The translations under genes were made by a program, and so were the position numbers. From Kitasatospora setae KM-6054 (lineage in GTDB: Bacteria > Actinomycetota > Actinomycetes > Streptomycetales > Streptomycetaceae), in NCBI RefSeq assembly GCF_000269985.1, contig NC_016109.1:1550001-1614000 (forward strand): DNA of 64,000 bases. Reading direction: 5' to 3'. A model generated the notes under the pieces. That model worked only from the letters and a program-made list of their open reading frames with translations. It was not told where the DNA came from and did no database searches. This document shows, one piece after another, positions 1-6,693 of this stretch. How positions within the stretch are numbered: the stretch's first letter is position 1; each line of letters begins with the position of its first letter.

Positions 1-219
1 CGTCCCGAACGGGATGTCCCAGCCGGTGATCTGCGACAGCCGTGCCTGCAGCCGGCGGGCCAGGTGGACGCCGCGGGTGTGGATGCCGAGCAGCACCACG
101 TCCTCCGCGCCCTTGGCGCGTTCCACGATCTCGTGGGCGATCCGGGTGATGACCCGGGCGATGTCGGTGGCGTCCAGCACCTGGTGCGGGGCGCGCGGGT
201 TCGAACTGGGTGTGGTCAT
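1..219 (-). CDS. pyrR: PyrR bifunctional pyrimidine regulator / uracil phosphoribosyltransferase (5' part)
   Basis: N-terminal 73 codons of PyrR, running off the left edge. The protein starts MTTPSSNPRAP and continues with a phosphoribosyltransferase-type N-terminus (VLDATDIARVITRIAHEIVE, then LLGIHTRGVHLARRL). PyrR senses UMP/UTP and represses pyrimidine biosynthesis by binding mRNA; it also has weak uracil phosphoribosyltransferase activity. The ATG at 219 has a strong Shine-Dalgarno, GGAAGGAGG, about 11 nt upstream, directly after a PyrR-type RNA hairpin at 239-256. It is divergent from bldD, as in Streptomyces. The catalytic PRPP loop lies outside the window. The family call is firm. Confidence 0.93.
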   Translation of the reverse strand, partial: MTTPSSNPRAPHQVLDATDIARVITRIAHEIVERAKGAEDVVLLGIHTRGVHLARRLQARLSQITGWDIPFGT

Positions 220-238
220 GCCGAAGCAGACCTCCTTC

Positions 239-256
239 CCCGCCTCACGGGACGGG
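239..256 (-). promoter_or_regulatory. PyrR-binding RNA hairpin in the pyrR leader
   Basis: On the minus strand the leader reads TCCCGTGAGGC inside a short hairpin with CCCGTC and GGCGGG arms (one G-U pair). This fits the conserved PyrR-binding loop UCCNGNGAGGY known from Bacillus and mycobacteria. It ends immediately before the pyrR Shine-Dalgarno. PyrR binding here would therefore occlude translation initiation, the mode described for mycobacteria. I see no separate terminator/antiterminator pair. Confidence 0.75.
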
Positions 257-384
257 CCTTAAAGGATGTCTGGAGAATTTCCCGACCGGAGCCGGGGCCC
301 GACCGCGGTCGAGGCATCGCCCATGGTAGCAGTGTGCTGATCGCGGCCCGCCCGGAGCCCGTTCGCACGAGTGCCCCATTCGGC

Positions 385-423
385 TTGACGCGCAACCCTC
401 ACTCTACGTAACCTCACAGTGAG
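385..423 (+). promoter_or_regulatory. bldD promoter and overlapping BldD operator
   Basis: A TTGACG -35 (385-390) and a TAACCT -10 (409-414) are separated by 18 bp. The odd palindrome CTCACAGTGAG (413-423) overlaps the -10 and the expected transcription start. It matches the inverted AGTGA/TCAC half-sites of BldD boxes. BldD is a known autorepressor, so the position fits autoregulation. The promoter elements are read by eye. Confidence 0.65.
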
Positions 424-452
424 TTACGAAGGTGCTCCGCAGAGACCCTTCG

Positions 453-461
453 GTGACTCAC
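453..461 (+). promoter_or_regulatory. second candidate BldD half-site pair in the bldD leader
   Basis: GTGACTCAC is an odd palindrome made of the same GTGA/TCAC half-sites as the operator at 413-423. It lies about 35 bp downstream of it in the untranslated leader and could be an auxiliary BldD site. The motif is short, so chance is possible. Confidence 0.4.
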
Positions 462-514
462 TTTTCAGCGCACGCGAAGCAATCACGCGAAGCAATCTCG
501 TCCGGGGAGATCCA

Positions 515-1018
515 TTGTCCAGCGACTACGCGAAGCAGCTCGGAGCCAAGCTCCGGGCGATCCGCACTCAGCAGGGGCTCTCCCTGCACGGCGTCGAGGA
601 GAAGTCCCAGGGTCGCTGGAAGGCTGTGGTCGTCGGCTCCTACGAGCGCGGCGACCGCGCGGTCACCGTGCAGCGCCTGGCCGAGCTGGCCGAGTTCTAC
701 GGCGTCCCGGTGCAGGAGCTGCTGCCCGGCGGCACCCCGGGCGGCGCCGCCGAGCCGCCGCCGCGCCTGGTCCTCGACCTGGAGCGGCTGACCCAGGTCC
801 CGTCCGAGAAGGCCGGCCCGCTGCAGCGCTACGCCGCGACCATCCAGTCGCAGCGCGGCGACTACAACGGCAAGGTGCTCTCGATCCGCCAGGACGACCT
901 GCGCACGCTGGCCGTCATCTACGACCAGTCCCCCTCGATCCTCACCGAGCAGCTGATCAGCTGGGGCGTGCTGAACCCGGACGCGCGCCGCGCCGTCCGC
1001 GAGGAGGACGCGGGCTGA
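515..1018 (+). CDS. bldD: BldD, c-di-GMP-dependent developmental master repressor
   Basis: DNA-binding regulator that, as a c-di-GMP-bound dimer, represses sporulation genes during vegetative growth. An N-terminal XRE-type HTH (about residues 7-70) is followed by a small C-terminal domain. That domain keeps the bipartite c-di-GMP signature, RGD at 114-116 and RQDD at 125-128. I chose the TTG at 515 (MSSDYAKQLG) because it gives 167 residues, the S. coelicolor BldD length, and GGGGAG lies just upstream. The frame is open to a GTG at 419, but that would translate the operator region. The gene stands alone between its own promoter and the strong hairpin at 1053-1096. Confidence 0.97.
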   Translation: MSSDYAKQLGAKLRAIRTQQGLSLHGVEEKSQGRWKAVVVGSYERGDRAVTVQRLAELAEFYGVPVQELLPGGTPGGAAEPPPRLVLDLERLTQVPSEKAGPLQRYAATIQSQRGDYNGKVLSIRQDDLRTLAVIYDQSPSILTEQLISWGVLNPDARRAVREEDAG

Positions 1019-1052
1019 CCTCCGGTCGGCTCCCCCGTTTGAAGAAACGTCA

Positions 1053-1096
1053 CAGCGGGGCGGGAGAACGGCACCAGCCGTTCTCCCGCCCCGCTG
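1053..1096 (+). terminator. bldD terminator hairpin
   Basis: Perfect 20-bp inverted repeat (1053-1072 and 1077-1096) with an ACCA loop, 34 bp after the bldD stop. It has no T-run, as is usual in Streptomyces. It sits between convergent genes, so it probably works both ways. Confidence 0.85.
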
Positions 1097-1127
1097 TCGC
1101 CGTCCCCGGACCCGCCCCGGAGCGGGC

Positions 1128-1913
1128 TCAGACCACCGTGCCGAGGCTGAAGCCGGGCTCCGCCGCGACGCCCTGCACCGCCAGCCCGGCCGGCGACCAC
1201 TCGTAGCCGGTGCTCCGCCAGGCCCAGGCCACCTCCCGGTACTCGCCGCACAGCGCGCCGGAGCCCTGCGTCCCGTGCAGCACGGCCGCGCCCGGCAGCT
1301 CGCGGTACAGGCCGGCGCAGAGCACCGCGGTGACCAGTTCGAGGTCCTCGTCGTTGATCCGGACCGCGCCGTCCTCCCAGTGCAGCACCCGGACCCGCGC
1401 CTCCAGCGGCCCGCCCGGCGCGTCCACCACCACCCGGAACTCGTACGCCCCGCAGCCCGCGCCGACCAGCACCCGGCGGAACACCTCGGACGCCTGCTGG
1501 TACGTCCAGCGCGCCCGCGGGTCGGCGGCGGCCGGCCCGGCACCGCGCAGCGCCCCGTCCATCAGCAGGTCCGCGTGGCCGAGCGCGAGGCCGCCCTCCC
1601 GGGCCCGGACCAGCCGGGGCAGGAAGTCGGCGAGGTCCTCGCCGCGGTAGGTGACCAGCTGGGTCTGCAGCGGCGGGTTGACCAGGTAGCCGTCCCGGGC
1701 GGCCTGCTCGCGCACGTCCAGCCCGTGCAGCAGGCAGTAGTCCGCGAAGTCCTCCGGGTGGAACATCCGGGCCCGGACCACCCCGTACTCCTCGACCGCC
1801 TCGGCCAGCAGCTCGCCCGCCTCGCGCAGGTAGCCGGGGTAGTCCGGCGCGTCCGTCACCTGCCAGCCGCGGACCCGCTCGAAGTCCGCCTCGCTGGTCA
1901 GGATCCCGGTCAC
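1128..1913 (-). CDS. uncharacterised protein, 261 aa
   Basis: I do not recognise this family. I chose the GTG at 1913 because GAGGAGG lies 6 nt upstream; the frame stays open to 2090 without another good ribosome site. The protein begins VTGILTSEADFERVRGW. It is soluble and acidic, with no signal peptide or membrane segment. The C-terminal half looks like a compact alpha/beta fold (YEFRVVVDAPGGPLEARVRV, WEDGAVRINDEDLELV). It is convergent with bldD and downstream of a thioesterase, but a two-tier inverted repeat separates it from the latter. No function can be inferred. Confidence 0.75.
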   Translation of the reverse strand: MTGILTSEADFERVRGWQVTDAPDYPGYLREAGELLAEAVEEYGVVRARMFHPEDFADYCLLHGLDVREQAARDGYLVNPPLQTQLVTYRGEDLADFLPRLVRAREGGLALGHADLLMDGALRGAGPAAADPRARWTYQQASEVFRRVLVGAGCGAYEFRVVVDAPGGPLEARVRVLHWEDGAVRINDEDLELVTAVLCAGLYRELPGAAVLHGTQGSGALCGEYREVAWAWRSTGYEWSPAGLAVQGVAAEPGFSLGTVV

Positions 1914-2036
1914 GAAGGCCTCCTCGCCCCGACGCGAGGGCTCTGCACTGCAACGGCGCGGCCGGCGGCTGTTCCTGGACATCGGTGGCTCCCGGGGTAT
2001 CTCGGTCGAGCAACTGCTGACCCAGTCCTCCCCGCC

Positions 2037-2097
2037 CACACCCGTCCCACACACACGGCCTGTCACAACTCTGCAACCGGCCGTCAGCACGGGTGTG
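2037..2097 (-). terminator. two-tier inverted repeat after the thioesterase gene
   Basis: Outer arms CACACCCGT (2037-2045) and ACGGGTGTG (2089-2097) enclose inner arms ACGGCC (2055-2060) and GGCCGT (2079-2084). The outer arm abuts the thioesterase stop codon (TAG, complement of 2098-2100). It is probably a terminator, though the 18-nt apical loop is larger than usual. Confidence 0.45.
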
Positions 2098-2937
2098 CTA
2101 GGCGCGCGGCACCATGGCCAACTGCCGGGACTGGGCGACCAGTCGGCCGTTCTCGTCCCAGATCTCGCAGTCCTCCTCGAAGTAGCCGCCGGCCACGTTC
2201 CGGGTCGCGTGCGAGACCCGCAGCCAGCCGTCGGCGGGCAGGGCGCGGAGGTGGACGGTCAGTTCGATGGTGGGGGCCCAGCCGGGGCGGCCCAGGTCGA
2301 AGGTGACCGGGGGGAGGGCGTCGGCGGTGAGCAGCAGCGAGAGCGGGTCGGCGGGGCGGCCGTCGGCGAGCCGGAACCAGCCCTGGATCCGGCCCTCCTT
2401 GGACGGCCGGCCGAGCGCCCAGCCGATCGTGGCCGGGTCGAGCCGCAGGTCGAGGCGCTCCAACAGGGCGGCCTGGCTGAGGAGTTCGCGCGGGGCGTGC
2501 TCGACGCCGACGCACTGCTCGGGGGCCGGCAGGGCGGGCGGGAGCGCGGTGGTGGCGACCTCGCCGTCCAGGCCGGCCAGGTCGGTGAAGGCGGCGGTGA
2601 CCCGCAGCCGCTCGGTGCCGCCCTGGGAGAGCACCGCGCTGCCGGTGGCGAGGCTGCGGCCGCGCCGGACGATCTCGGTGCGGACGGTGGCCGGGCCGGG
2701 GCGGGAGGCCGATATGTAGGTGCCGCTGACGGTCAGCGGGTGCGGGTGGCCGGGGCCGGCCTCCAGGGCGAGGGCGCGTGCGGCGAAGGCGAGCAGCAGG
2801 CCGCCGTTGACGCCGCCGCCGATCTGCCAGCCGTCGCCGAGTTCGCCGTCGTAGCGCCCGGCCTCCTCGGGGTGCGGGGTGAGCGCGACGGCCCGGTCGA
2901 ACTCGAAGGCGGGGGTGGCGGGGGTGGTCTCGGGCAT
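2098..2937 (-). CDS. acyl-CoA thioesterase-like hotdog protein
   Basis: 279 residues that read as a double-hotdog thioesterase (TesB / 4HBT_3 type). The N-terminal GDGWQIGGGVNGGLLLAFAARAL is the usual start of the first hotdog and its long helix. The second half (RPADPLSLLLTADALPPVTFDLG, then PTIELTVHLRALPADGWLRV) is the second. Such enzymes hydrolyse acyl-CoA thioesters in the cytosol; the substrate is unknown. I chose the ATG at 2937 (MPETTPATPA); an in-frame upstream codon at 2988 has weaker support. It stands alone downstream of the nusB terminator. Confidence 0.8.
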   Translation of the reverse strand: MPETTPATPAFEFDRAVALTPHPEEAGRYDGELGDGWQIGGGVNGGLLLAFAARALALEAGPGHPHPLTVSGTYISASRPGPATVRTEIVRRGRSLATGSAVLSQGGTERLRVTAAFTDLAGLDGEVATTALPPALPAPEQCVGVEHAPRELLSQAALLERLDLRLDPATIGWALGRPSKEGRIQGWFRLADGRPADPLSLLLTADALPPVTFDLGRPGWAPTIELTVHLRALPADGWLRVSHATRNVAGGYFEEDCEIWDENGRLVAQSRQLAMVPRA

Positions 2938-3014
2938 GGCTCCGCGGCCCTTCTGCGCAGGTGACAAGCTGTGGACAGGACGAGGCAAGACATTACCTGT
3001 CGGTAGCTTACGCG

Positions 3015-3050
3015 CGGAGGCCGCCGGACCGACAGGTCCGGCGGCCTCCG
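3015..3050 (-). terminator. terminator of the efp-nusB unit
   Basis: Perfect 16-bp inverted repeat (3015-3030 and 3035-3050) with a GACA loop, 14 bp beyond the nusB stop in its direction of transcription. Confidence 0.85.
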
Positions 3051-3064
3051 AGGGGCGTGCGGGC

Positions 3065-3502
3065 TCAGCGCCGGATGCTCGGCTTGAGCTCCATGAAGCG
3101 GGCGAGCAGGCCGTTCACGAAGGCCGGCGACTCGTCGGTGGAGAACTCCTTGGCGATCTCCACCGCCTCGTCCAGCACCACCGCGTCGGGCGTCCCGTCC
3201 TCCCAGATCAGCTCGTACGCGCCGAGCCGGATCACGTTGCGGTCCGCGATCGGCATCCGGTCGATCGTCCAGCCCACCGCGTAGGTGGAGATCAGGTCGT
3301 CGATGGTCCGCGCGTGCTGCGCGTACCCCTCGACCAGCTGCATCGTGTACTCCGCGACCTGCGGGATGCCCTCGTCGGGACGGGGGTCGCGGGCCCGCGC
3401 GATCCAGTCGGCGAGCACCCGTTCGGGGGACACACCGCGGTGGTCCGCCTCGAACAGGATCTGGAAGGCCCGGGTGCGGGCCTTGCTACGAGCAGTTGCC
3501 AC
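3065..3502 (-). CDS. nusB: transcription antitermination factor NusB
   Basis: 145 residues, the normal size for NusB, starting MATARSKARTRAFQILFEAD. It keeps the all-alpha NusB core, including the C-terminal DEAVEIAKEFSTDESPAFVNGLL segment. NusB with NusE (S10) binds boxA RNA and prevents premature termination in rRNA operons. The gene starts 2 bp after the efp stop, so the two are cotranscribed and probably coupled. Confidence 0.96.
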   Translation of the reverse strand: MATARSKARTRAFQILFEADHRGVSPERVLADWIARARDPRPDEGIPQVAEYTMQLVEGYAQHARTIDDLISTYAVGWTIDRMPIADRNVIRLGAYELIWEDGTPDAVVLDEAVEIAKEFSTDESPAFVNGLLARFMELKPSIRR

Positions 3503-3504
3503 GG

Positions 3505-4068
3505 TTACTTGACCCGGCCGAGGTAGCTGCCGTCGCGGGTGTCGACCTTGACCTTCTCGCCGGTGGTGACGAACAGCGGCACCTGGATCTCGGCGCCGGT
3601 CTCCAGGGTGGCGGGCTTGGTGCCGCCGGTGGAGCGGTCGCCCTGCAGGCCCGGCTCGGTCTCGGCGATGACCAGCTCGACCGCGGCGGGGAGCTCGATG
3701 TACAGCGGGACGCCCTCGTTCTGCGCGACCAGGGCCTCGAAGCCCTCCAGCAGGTAGTTGGCGGCGTCGCCGACGGTGGCGGCCTCGACCGGGACCTGGT
3801 CGTAGGTGTCGAGGTCCATGAAGATGAAGGTGTCGCCGTCACGGTACGAGTACTGCATGGTCCGCTTGTCGACGTTGGCGGTCTCGACCTTGATGCCCGC
3901 GTTGAAGGTCTTCTCGACGACCTTGCCGGACAGGACCTCCTTCAGCTTGGTGCGCACGAAGGCCGGGCCCTTGCCGGGCTTGACGTGCTGGAACTCGACG
4001 ACGGTCCAGAGCTTGCCGCCGTCCAGCTTGAGGACCATGCCGTTCTTGAGATCGTTCGTGGTAGCCAC
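3505..4068 (-). CDS. efp: translation elongation factor P
   Basis: 187 residues, starting [17 protein letters not shown] at the GTG at 4068. The three beta-barrel domains are continuous. The tip loop of domain I reads KPGKGPAF, with the conserved lysine that is modified in some bacteria; no modification enzyme is visible nearby. EF-P rescues ribosomes stalled at polyproline. The SD AGGAG is 11 nt upstream, somewhat long. The frame is open further upstream, but alignment to EF-P ends here. nusB follows 2 bp downstream. Confidence 0.97.
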   Translation of the reverse strand: MATTNDLKNGMVLKLDGGKLWTVVEFQHVKPGKGPAFVRTKLKEVLSGKVVEKTFNAGIKVETANVDKRTMQYSYRDGDTFIFMDLDTYDQVPVEAATVGDAANYLLEGFEALVAQNEGVPLYIELPAAVELVIAETEPGLQGDRSTGGTKPATLETGAEIQVPLFVTTGEKVKVDTRDGSYLGRVK

Positions 4069-4138
4069 GGGCGCACTTACTCCTGATATGTCCGCTGTCA
4101 AGGAACACCAAGCCGCGCGCCGCCGGGACCGCTTCCGG

Positions 4139-5245
4139 TCACAGCGCGAGGAGCTCCTTGGTGGTGATGGTGAGCAGCTCGGGCCCGCCCTCCTCGGGAG
4201 GCCGCACCACGAGCGTGTCCTCGATCCGGACACCGCCCCGACCGGGGAGATGGACCCCCGGACCGACGGTGACCGGCACGCGGTTGTCCAGTTTACCCAT
4301 GTCGGCGGGCCCCAGGCGCGGAGCCTCCCGGATCTCCAGACCGATGCCGTGTCCCAGCGCGTGGACGGACCGCTCGGGGTGGCCCGCGGCCTGGAGGATC
4401 GAACGTGCCGCGTCGTCCGGGACGTGCTGCTCGACGCCCGGCCCGAGGGCCTCCCGGCCGGCCCGCTGGGCGCGGAAGACCAGCCGGTGCAGCTCGACCT
4501 GCCAGGCGGCGGGGGCGGCGCCGATCACGAAGGTGCGGGCGGTGGAGATGCCGTAGCCGCGGTAGCGGGCGCCGAGCGCGACGGTCAGGAAGTCGCCCTC
4601 CTCGACCCGGCGGTCGGTGGGCTGGTGCCGCTCCAGGCCGGAGTGGCTGCCGGTGCCGACCGAGACCGGGAAGGCGGCCCGGTCGGCACCGTGGTCGATC
4701 ATCCGGCGCTCCAGCTCCATCGCCAGGTGCCGCTCGGTGCGGCCGACCAGGATCGATTCGAGCAGCTCGCCGAGGGCCTGGTCGGCGATCTCGGCGGCGA
4801 TCCGCAGGTCGGCGAGCTCGTACTCGTCCTTGACCACCCGCAGCCGTTCCACCGCCCGGTCCAGGTCGAGCAGCCGGGTCGCCCCCAGCAGCCGGGCGAC
4901 GGCGCGGTGCCGGTCCACGGTCAGGTCGTGCTCCTCGACCGCGAGGTCGCGCACCCGCAGCCGGGCGGCGGCCTCGGCGGCGGCGAACGCGGCGTCGCCC
5001 TCGGCGGGCACCGGCAGCCGGGTGACCTCGGGGTCGCCGGGCCGCTCGCCGCCCTCGCCGGGCTCGGCGTCCTCGGGCACCGCGAGCACCGCCCGCTCCC
5101 GGGTCAGCAGCAGCGCGGCGCCCAGCGGGGGGCAGCCGGTCAGGTAGCGGACGTTGGCCGCGCGCGTGATCAGCGCGGCGTCGGCTCCGGAGGCGCTGCA
5201 GTACTCGCGGAGGCGTTCGCGTCGGGCGGCGTGCGCGTCGGACAT
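4139..5245 (-). CDS. M24 (Xaa-Pro peptidase)-like protein, probably catalytically dead
   Basis: 368 residues with a creatinase-type N-terminal domain (about 1-135) and a pita-bread M24 domain (about 140-368). Active M24 peptidases bind two metals through D, D, H, E and E. Here the first Asp position is Ala223 ([10 protein letters not shown]), the second is Ser234 (GYGISTART) and the fourth ligand is Gly328 (VTVGPG). The His of LGHGIGLEI and the Glu of RIED remain. Metal-dependent peptidase activity is therefore unlikely. Conserved placement next to efp suggests a retained role, perhaps peptide binding, but that is inference. ATG at 5245. Confidence 0.85.
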   Translation of the reverse strand: MSDAHAARRERLREYCSASGADAALITRAANVRYLTGCPPLGAALLLTRERAVLAVPEDAEPGEGGERPGDPEVTRLPVPAEGDAAFAAAEAAARLRVRDLAVEEHDLTVDRHRAVARLLGATRLLDLDRAVERLRVVKDEYELADLRIAAEIADQALGELLESILVGRTERHLAMELERRMIDHGADRAAFPVSVGTGSHSGLERHQPTDRRVEEGDFLTVALGARYRGYGISTARTFVIGAAPAAWQVELHRLVFRAQRAGREALGPGVEQHVPDDAARSILQAAGHPERSVHALGHGIGLEIREAPRLGPADMGKLDNRVPVTVGPGVHLPGRGGVRIEDTLVVRPPEEGGPELLTITTKELLAL

Positions 5246-5389
5246 GGTCCGAGCGTACGAACGGGTCCGCCGGGGCGCCTGTCGGGACCGGCCGTAGGGG
5301 GCGGGGCGCGGCCGGGCACGGGGAACGGGGGCGCGGGAAACGGGGGCGCGGGCGGGAATGCGGGCGGGGGGCGTCGCGTTGTGACCTGA

Positions 5390-5410
5390 TGAAAACGGCA
5401 ATCGTTGCCG
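5390..5410 (+). promoter_or_regulatory. candidate Zur-type operator / inverted repeat upstream of rpmG
   Basis: TGAAAACG (5390-5397) resembles a Streptomyces Zur half-site. It runs into the inverted repeat CGGCAA-TCG-TTGCCG (5396-5410), which ends 19 bp before the rpmG ATG. Zinc-free L33/L31 paralogues are typically Zur-repressed. The second half does not fit the Zur consensus well, so this stays tentative. Confidence 0.35.
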
Positions 5411-5429
5411 GGAGAGGAAGGACGAGACG

Positions 5430-5594
5430 ATGGCACGCAGCGAACTGCGACCGGTGGTCACGCTCCGGTCCACGGCGGGCACCGGCTTCACGTACGTGAC
5501 CCGGAAGAACCGCCGCAACGACCCCGACCGGATGGCCCTGCGGAAGTTCGACCCGGTGGCGGGCCGCCACGTGGAGTTCCGCGAGGCCCGCTGA
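5430..5594 (+). CDS. rpmG: 50S ribosomal protein L33, zinc-free form
   Basis: 54 residues, [20 protein letters not shown] to the end. It matches the L33 length and contains the typical [22 protein letters not shown] segment. The zinc-binding cysteine pairs of C+ L33 are absent; there is no Cys at all. Such C- paralogues replace the zinc form under zinc limitation. The SD GGGAGAGGAAGG is well placed. The zinc-free L31 gene follows 83 bp downstream in the same direction. Confidence 0.93.
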   Translation: MARSELRPVVTLRSTAGTGFTYVTRKNRRNDPDRMALRKFDPVAGRHVEFREAR

Positions 5595-5677
5595 CCGCGG
5601 CGCCCGCACCGCACCCGTCCGATCGATCACGCACCCGTGCGCGCACCCGCGCACGCAGCCGGCGAGGAGGAACAGTC

Positions 5678-5920
5678 ATGCAGCAGGGAATCCACCCCGA
5701 GTACCGTCCGGTGGTCTTCCGGGACAAGACCGGGGGCCTGTCGTTCCTGACCCGCTCCACCGCCGCGAGCGACCGCACGGTCGCGTGGGCGGACGGGCGG
5801 ACGTACCCGGTGGTCGACGTCGAGACGTCCTCGGCGAGCCACCCGTTCCACACCGGCCGGGCCCGCCTGATGGACACCGAGGGCCGGGTCGAGCTGTACC
5901 GGCGCCGGTACGGCGGCTGA
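5678..5920 (+). CDS. rpmE2: 50S ribosomal protein L31 type B, zinc-free form
   Basis: 80 residues, [20 protein letters not shown] onward, with the characteristic L31 [19 protein letters not shown] segment. It has the longer type-B length and lacks the CxxC zinc motif of type A. It was probably acquired or kept as a zinc-saving paralogue together with rpmG. The SD GGCGAGGAGG is 8 nt upstream of the ATG. A strong hairpin follows at 5935. Confidence 0.94.
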   Translation: MQQGIHPEYRPVVFRDKTGGLSFLTRSTAASDRTVAWADGRTYPVVDVETSSASHPFHTGRARLMDTEGRVELYRRRYGG

Positions 5921-5934
5921 CCGGAACGACGCGC

Positions 5935-5960
5935 AGGGCCCCGGGCTCCCCCGGGGCCCT
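5935..5960 (+). terminator. bidirectional terminator between rpmE2 and the XRE gene
   Basis: Perfect 11-bp inverted repeat (5935-5945, 5950-5960) with a 4-nt loop, lying between two convergent genes only 49 bp apart. Confidence 0.75.
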
Positions 5961-5969
5961 TCGGCCTGC

Positions 5970-6557
5970 TCAGGCCCCGGGCGGGGGCACCGAGACGACC
6001 ATGGTGACCAGGCAGGGCGCGTCGCCGTCGTTGCGGTAGCCGTGGGCGGTGCCGGCCTCGTAGGAGGCGGTGGAGCCGGCCGGGACGCGGTGGTCGCGGC
6101 CGTCCAGGGTGAGGGTGAGGACGCCCTCGTCGACCCGGGCGATCTCGACGGTGCCGGGCGGGTGCGGGTCGGAGGTGTGCGCCTCGCCGGGGTGCAGGCG
6201 CCAGGACCACAGCTCCAGCGGCCCGGGGGCCTCGGTGCCGCCGAGCAGGGTTCCGCTGCCGCCCCCGGGGCCGGTCCACAGCCGGACGGCGTCCTCGACC
6301 GGGGTGATCCGGACCTCGGAGGAGGCGTCGTAGTCGAGCAGCCGGGCGATCGAGACGCCGAGCGCGTCGGCGAGCCGGACCACGGTGCCGACGCTGGGGT
6401 TGGTGCGGGCCTGTTCGATCTGGACGACCATGCCCCGGCTGACCCCGGAGCGGGCGGCCAGGGCGTCCAGGGTGTGGCCGCGTTCGAGGCGCAGCCGTTT
6501 GAGGTTGCGGGCGAGGGCCTGGGTGACGAGATCGGCGTCCAGCACGGGGCAGTCCAA
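5970..6557 (-). CDS. XRE-family regulator with C-terminal cupin domain
   Basis: 195 residues. The N-terminal HTH_3 (about 10-68: LKRLRLERGHTLDALAARSG, then QIEQARTNPSVGTVVRLADALGV) is followed by a cupin sensor domain (about 100-190, HPGEAHTSDPHPPGTVEI and VPAGSTASYEAGTAHGYRN). This architecture is typical of small-molecule-responsive repressors such as PuuR/SutR types. It is divergent from an EamA-family exporter with a 132-bp gap, so it probably regulates that transporter and itself. The ligand is unknown. Confidence 0.88.
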   Translation of the reverse strand: MDCPVLDADLVTQALARNLKRLRLERGHTLDALAARSGVSRGMVVQIEQARTNPSVGTVVRLADALGVSIARLLDYDASSEVRITPVEDAVRLWTGPGGGSGTLLGGTEAPGPLELWSWRLHPGEAHTSDPHPPGTVEIARVDEGVLTLTLDGRDHRVPAGSTASYEAGTAHGYRNDGDAPCLVTMVVSVPPPGA

Positions 6558-6565
6558 TATTCTGC

Positions 6566-6595
6566 TTGGGCCAGTGCATCAGAGTGAACTATGCT
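6566..6595 (+). promoter_or_regulatory. candidate promoter for the EamA transporter
   Basis: TTGGGC (6566-6571) and TATGCT (6590-6595) are separated by 18 bp in the divergent XRE/EamA intergenic region. The -10 fits the vegetative consensus reasonably and the -35 weakly. Confidence 0.4.
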
Positions 6596-6639
6596 GCGGC
6601 GGCATCGACAGGTCCACCGACTGTACTGCGGAGTCCACC

Positions 6640-6693
6640 ATGCTGTCCGCCGCCCCTCCCGCCCTCCCCCACGCCCTGCCCGCCGCCTCATGA
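6640..6693 (+). CDS. 17-residue leader peptide overlapping the EamA start
   Basis: Short ORF reading MLSAAPPALPHALPAAS, preceded by GCGGAG about 7 nt upstream. Its TGA overlaps the transporter ATG in the ATGA arrangement. The transporter start has no SD of its own, so translation may depend on this upstream ORF. Coding status is not proven; the sequence is proline/alanine rich. Confidence 0.4.
   Translation: MLSAAPPALPHALPAAS

Noticed and set aside
919..2076. 385-residue minus-strand open frame antisense and shifted against the 1128-1913 gene
   Set aside because: Composition is Gly/Arg/Ala low complexity typical of GC-rich shadow frames; no ribosome site and it covers a better gene.
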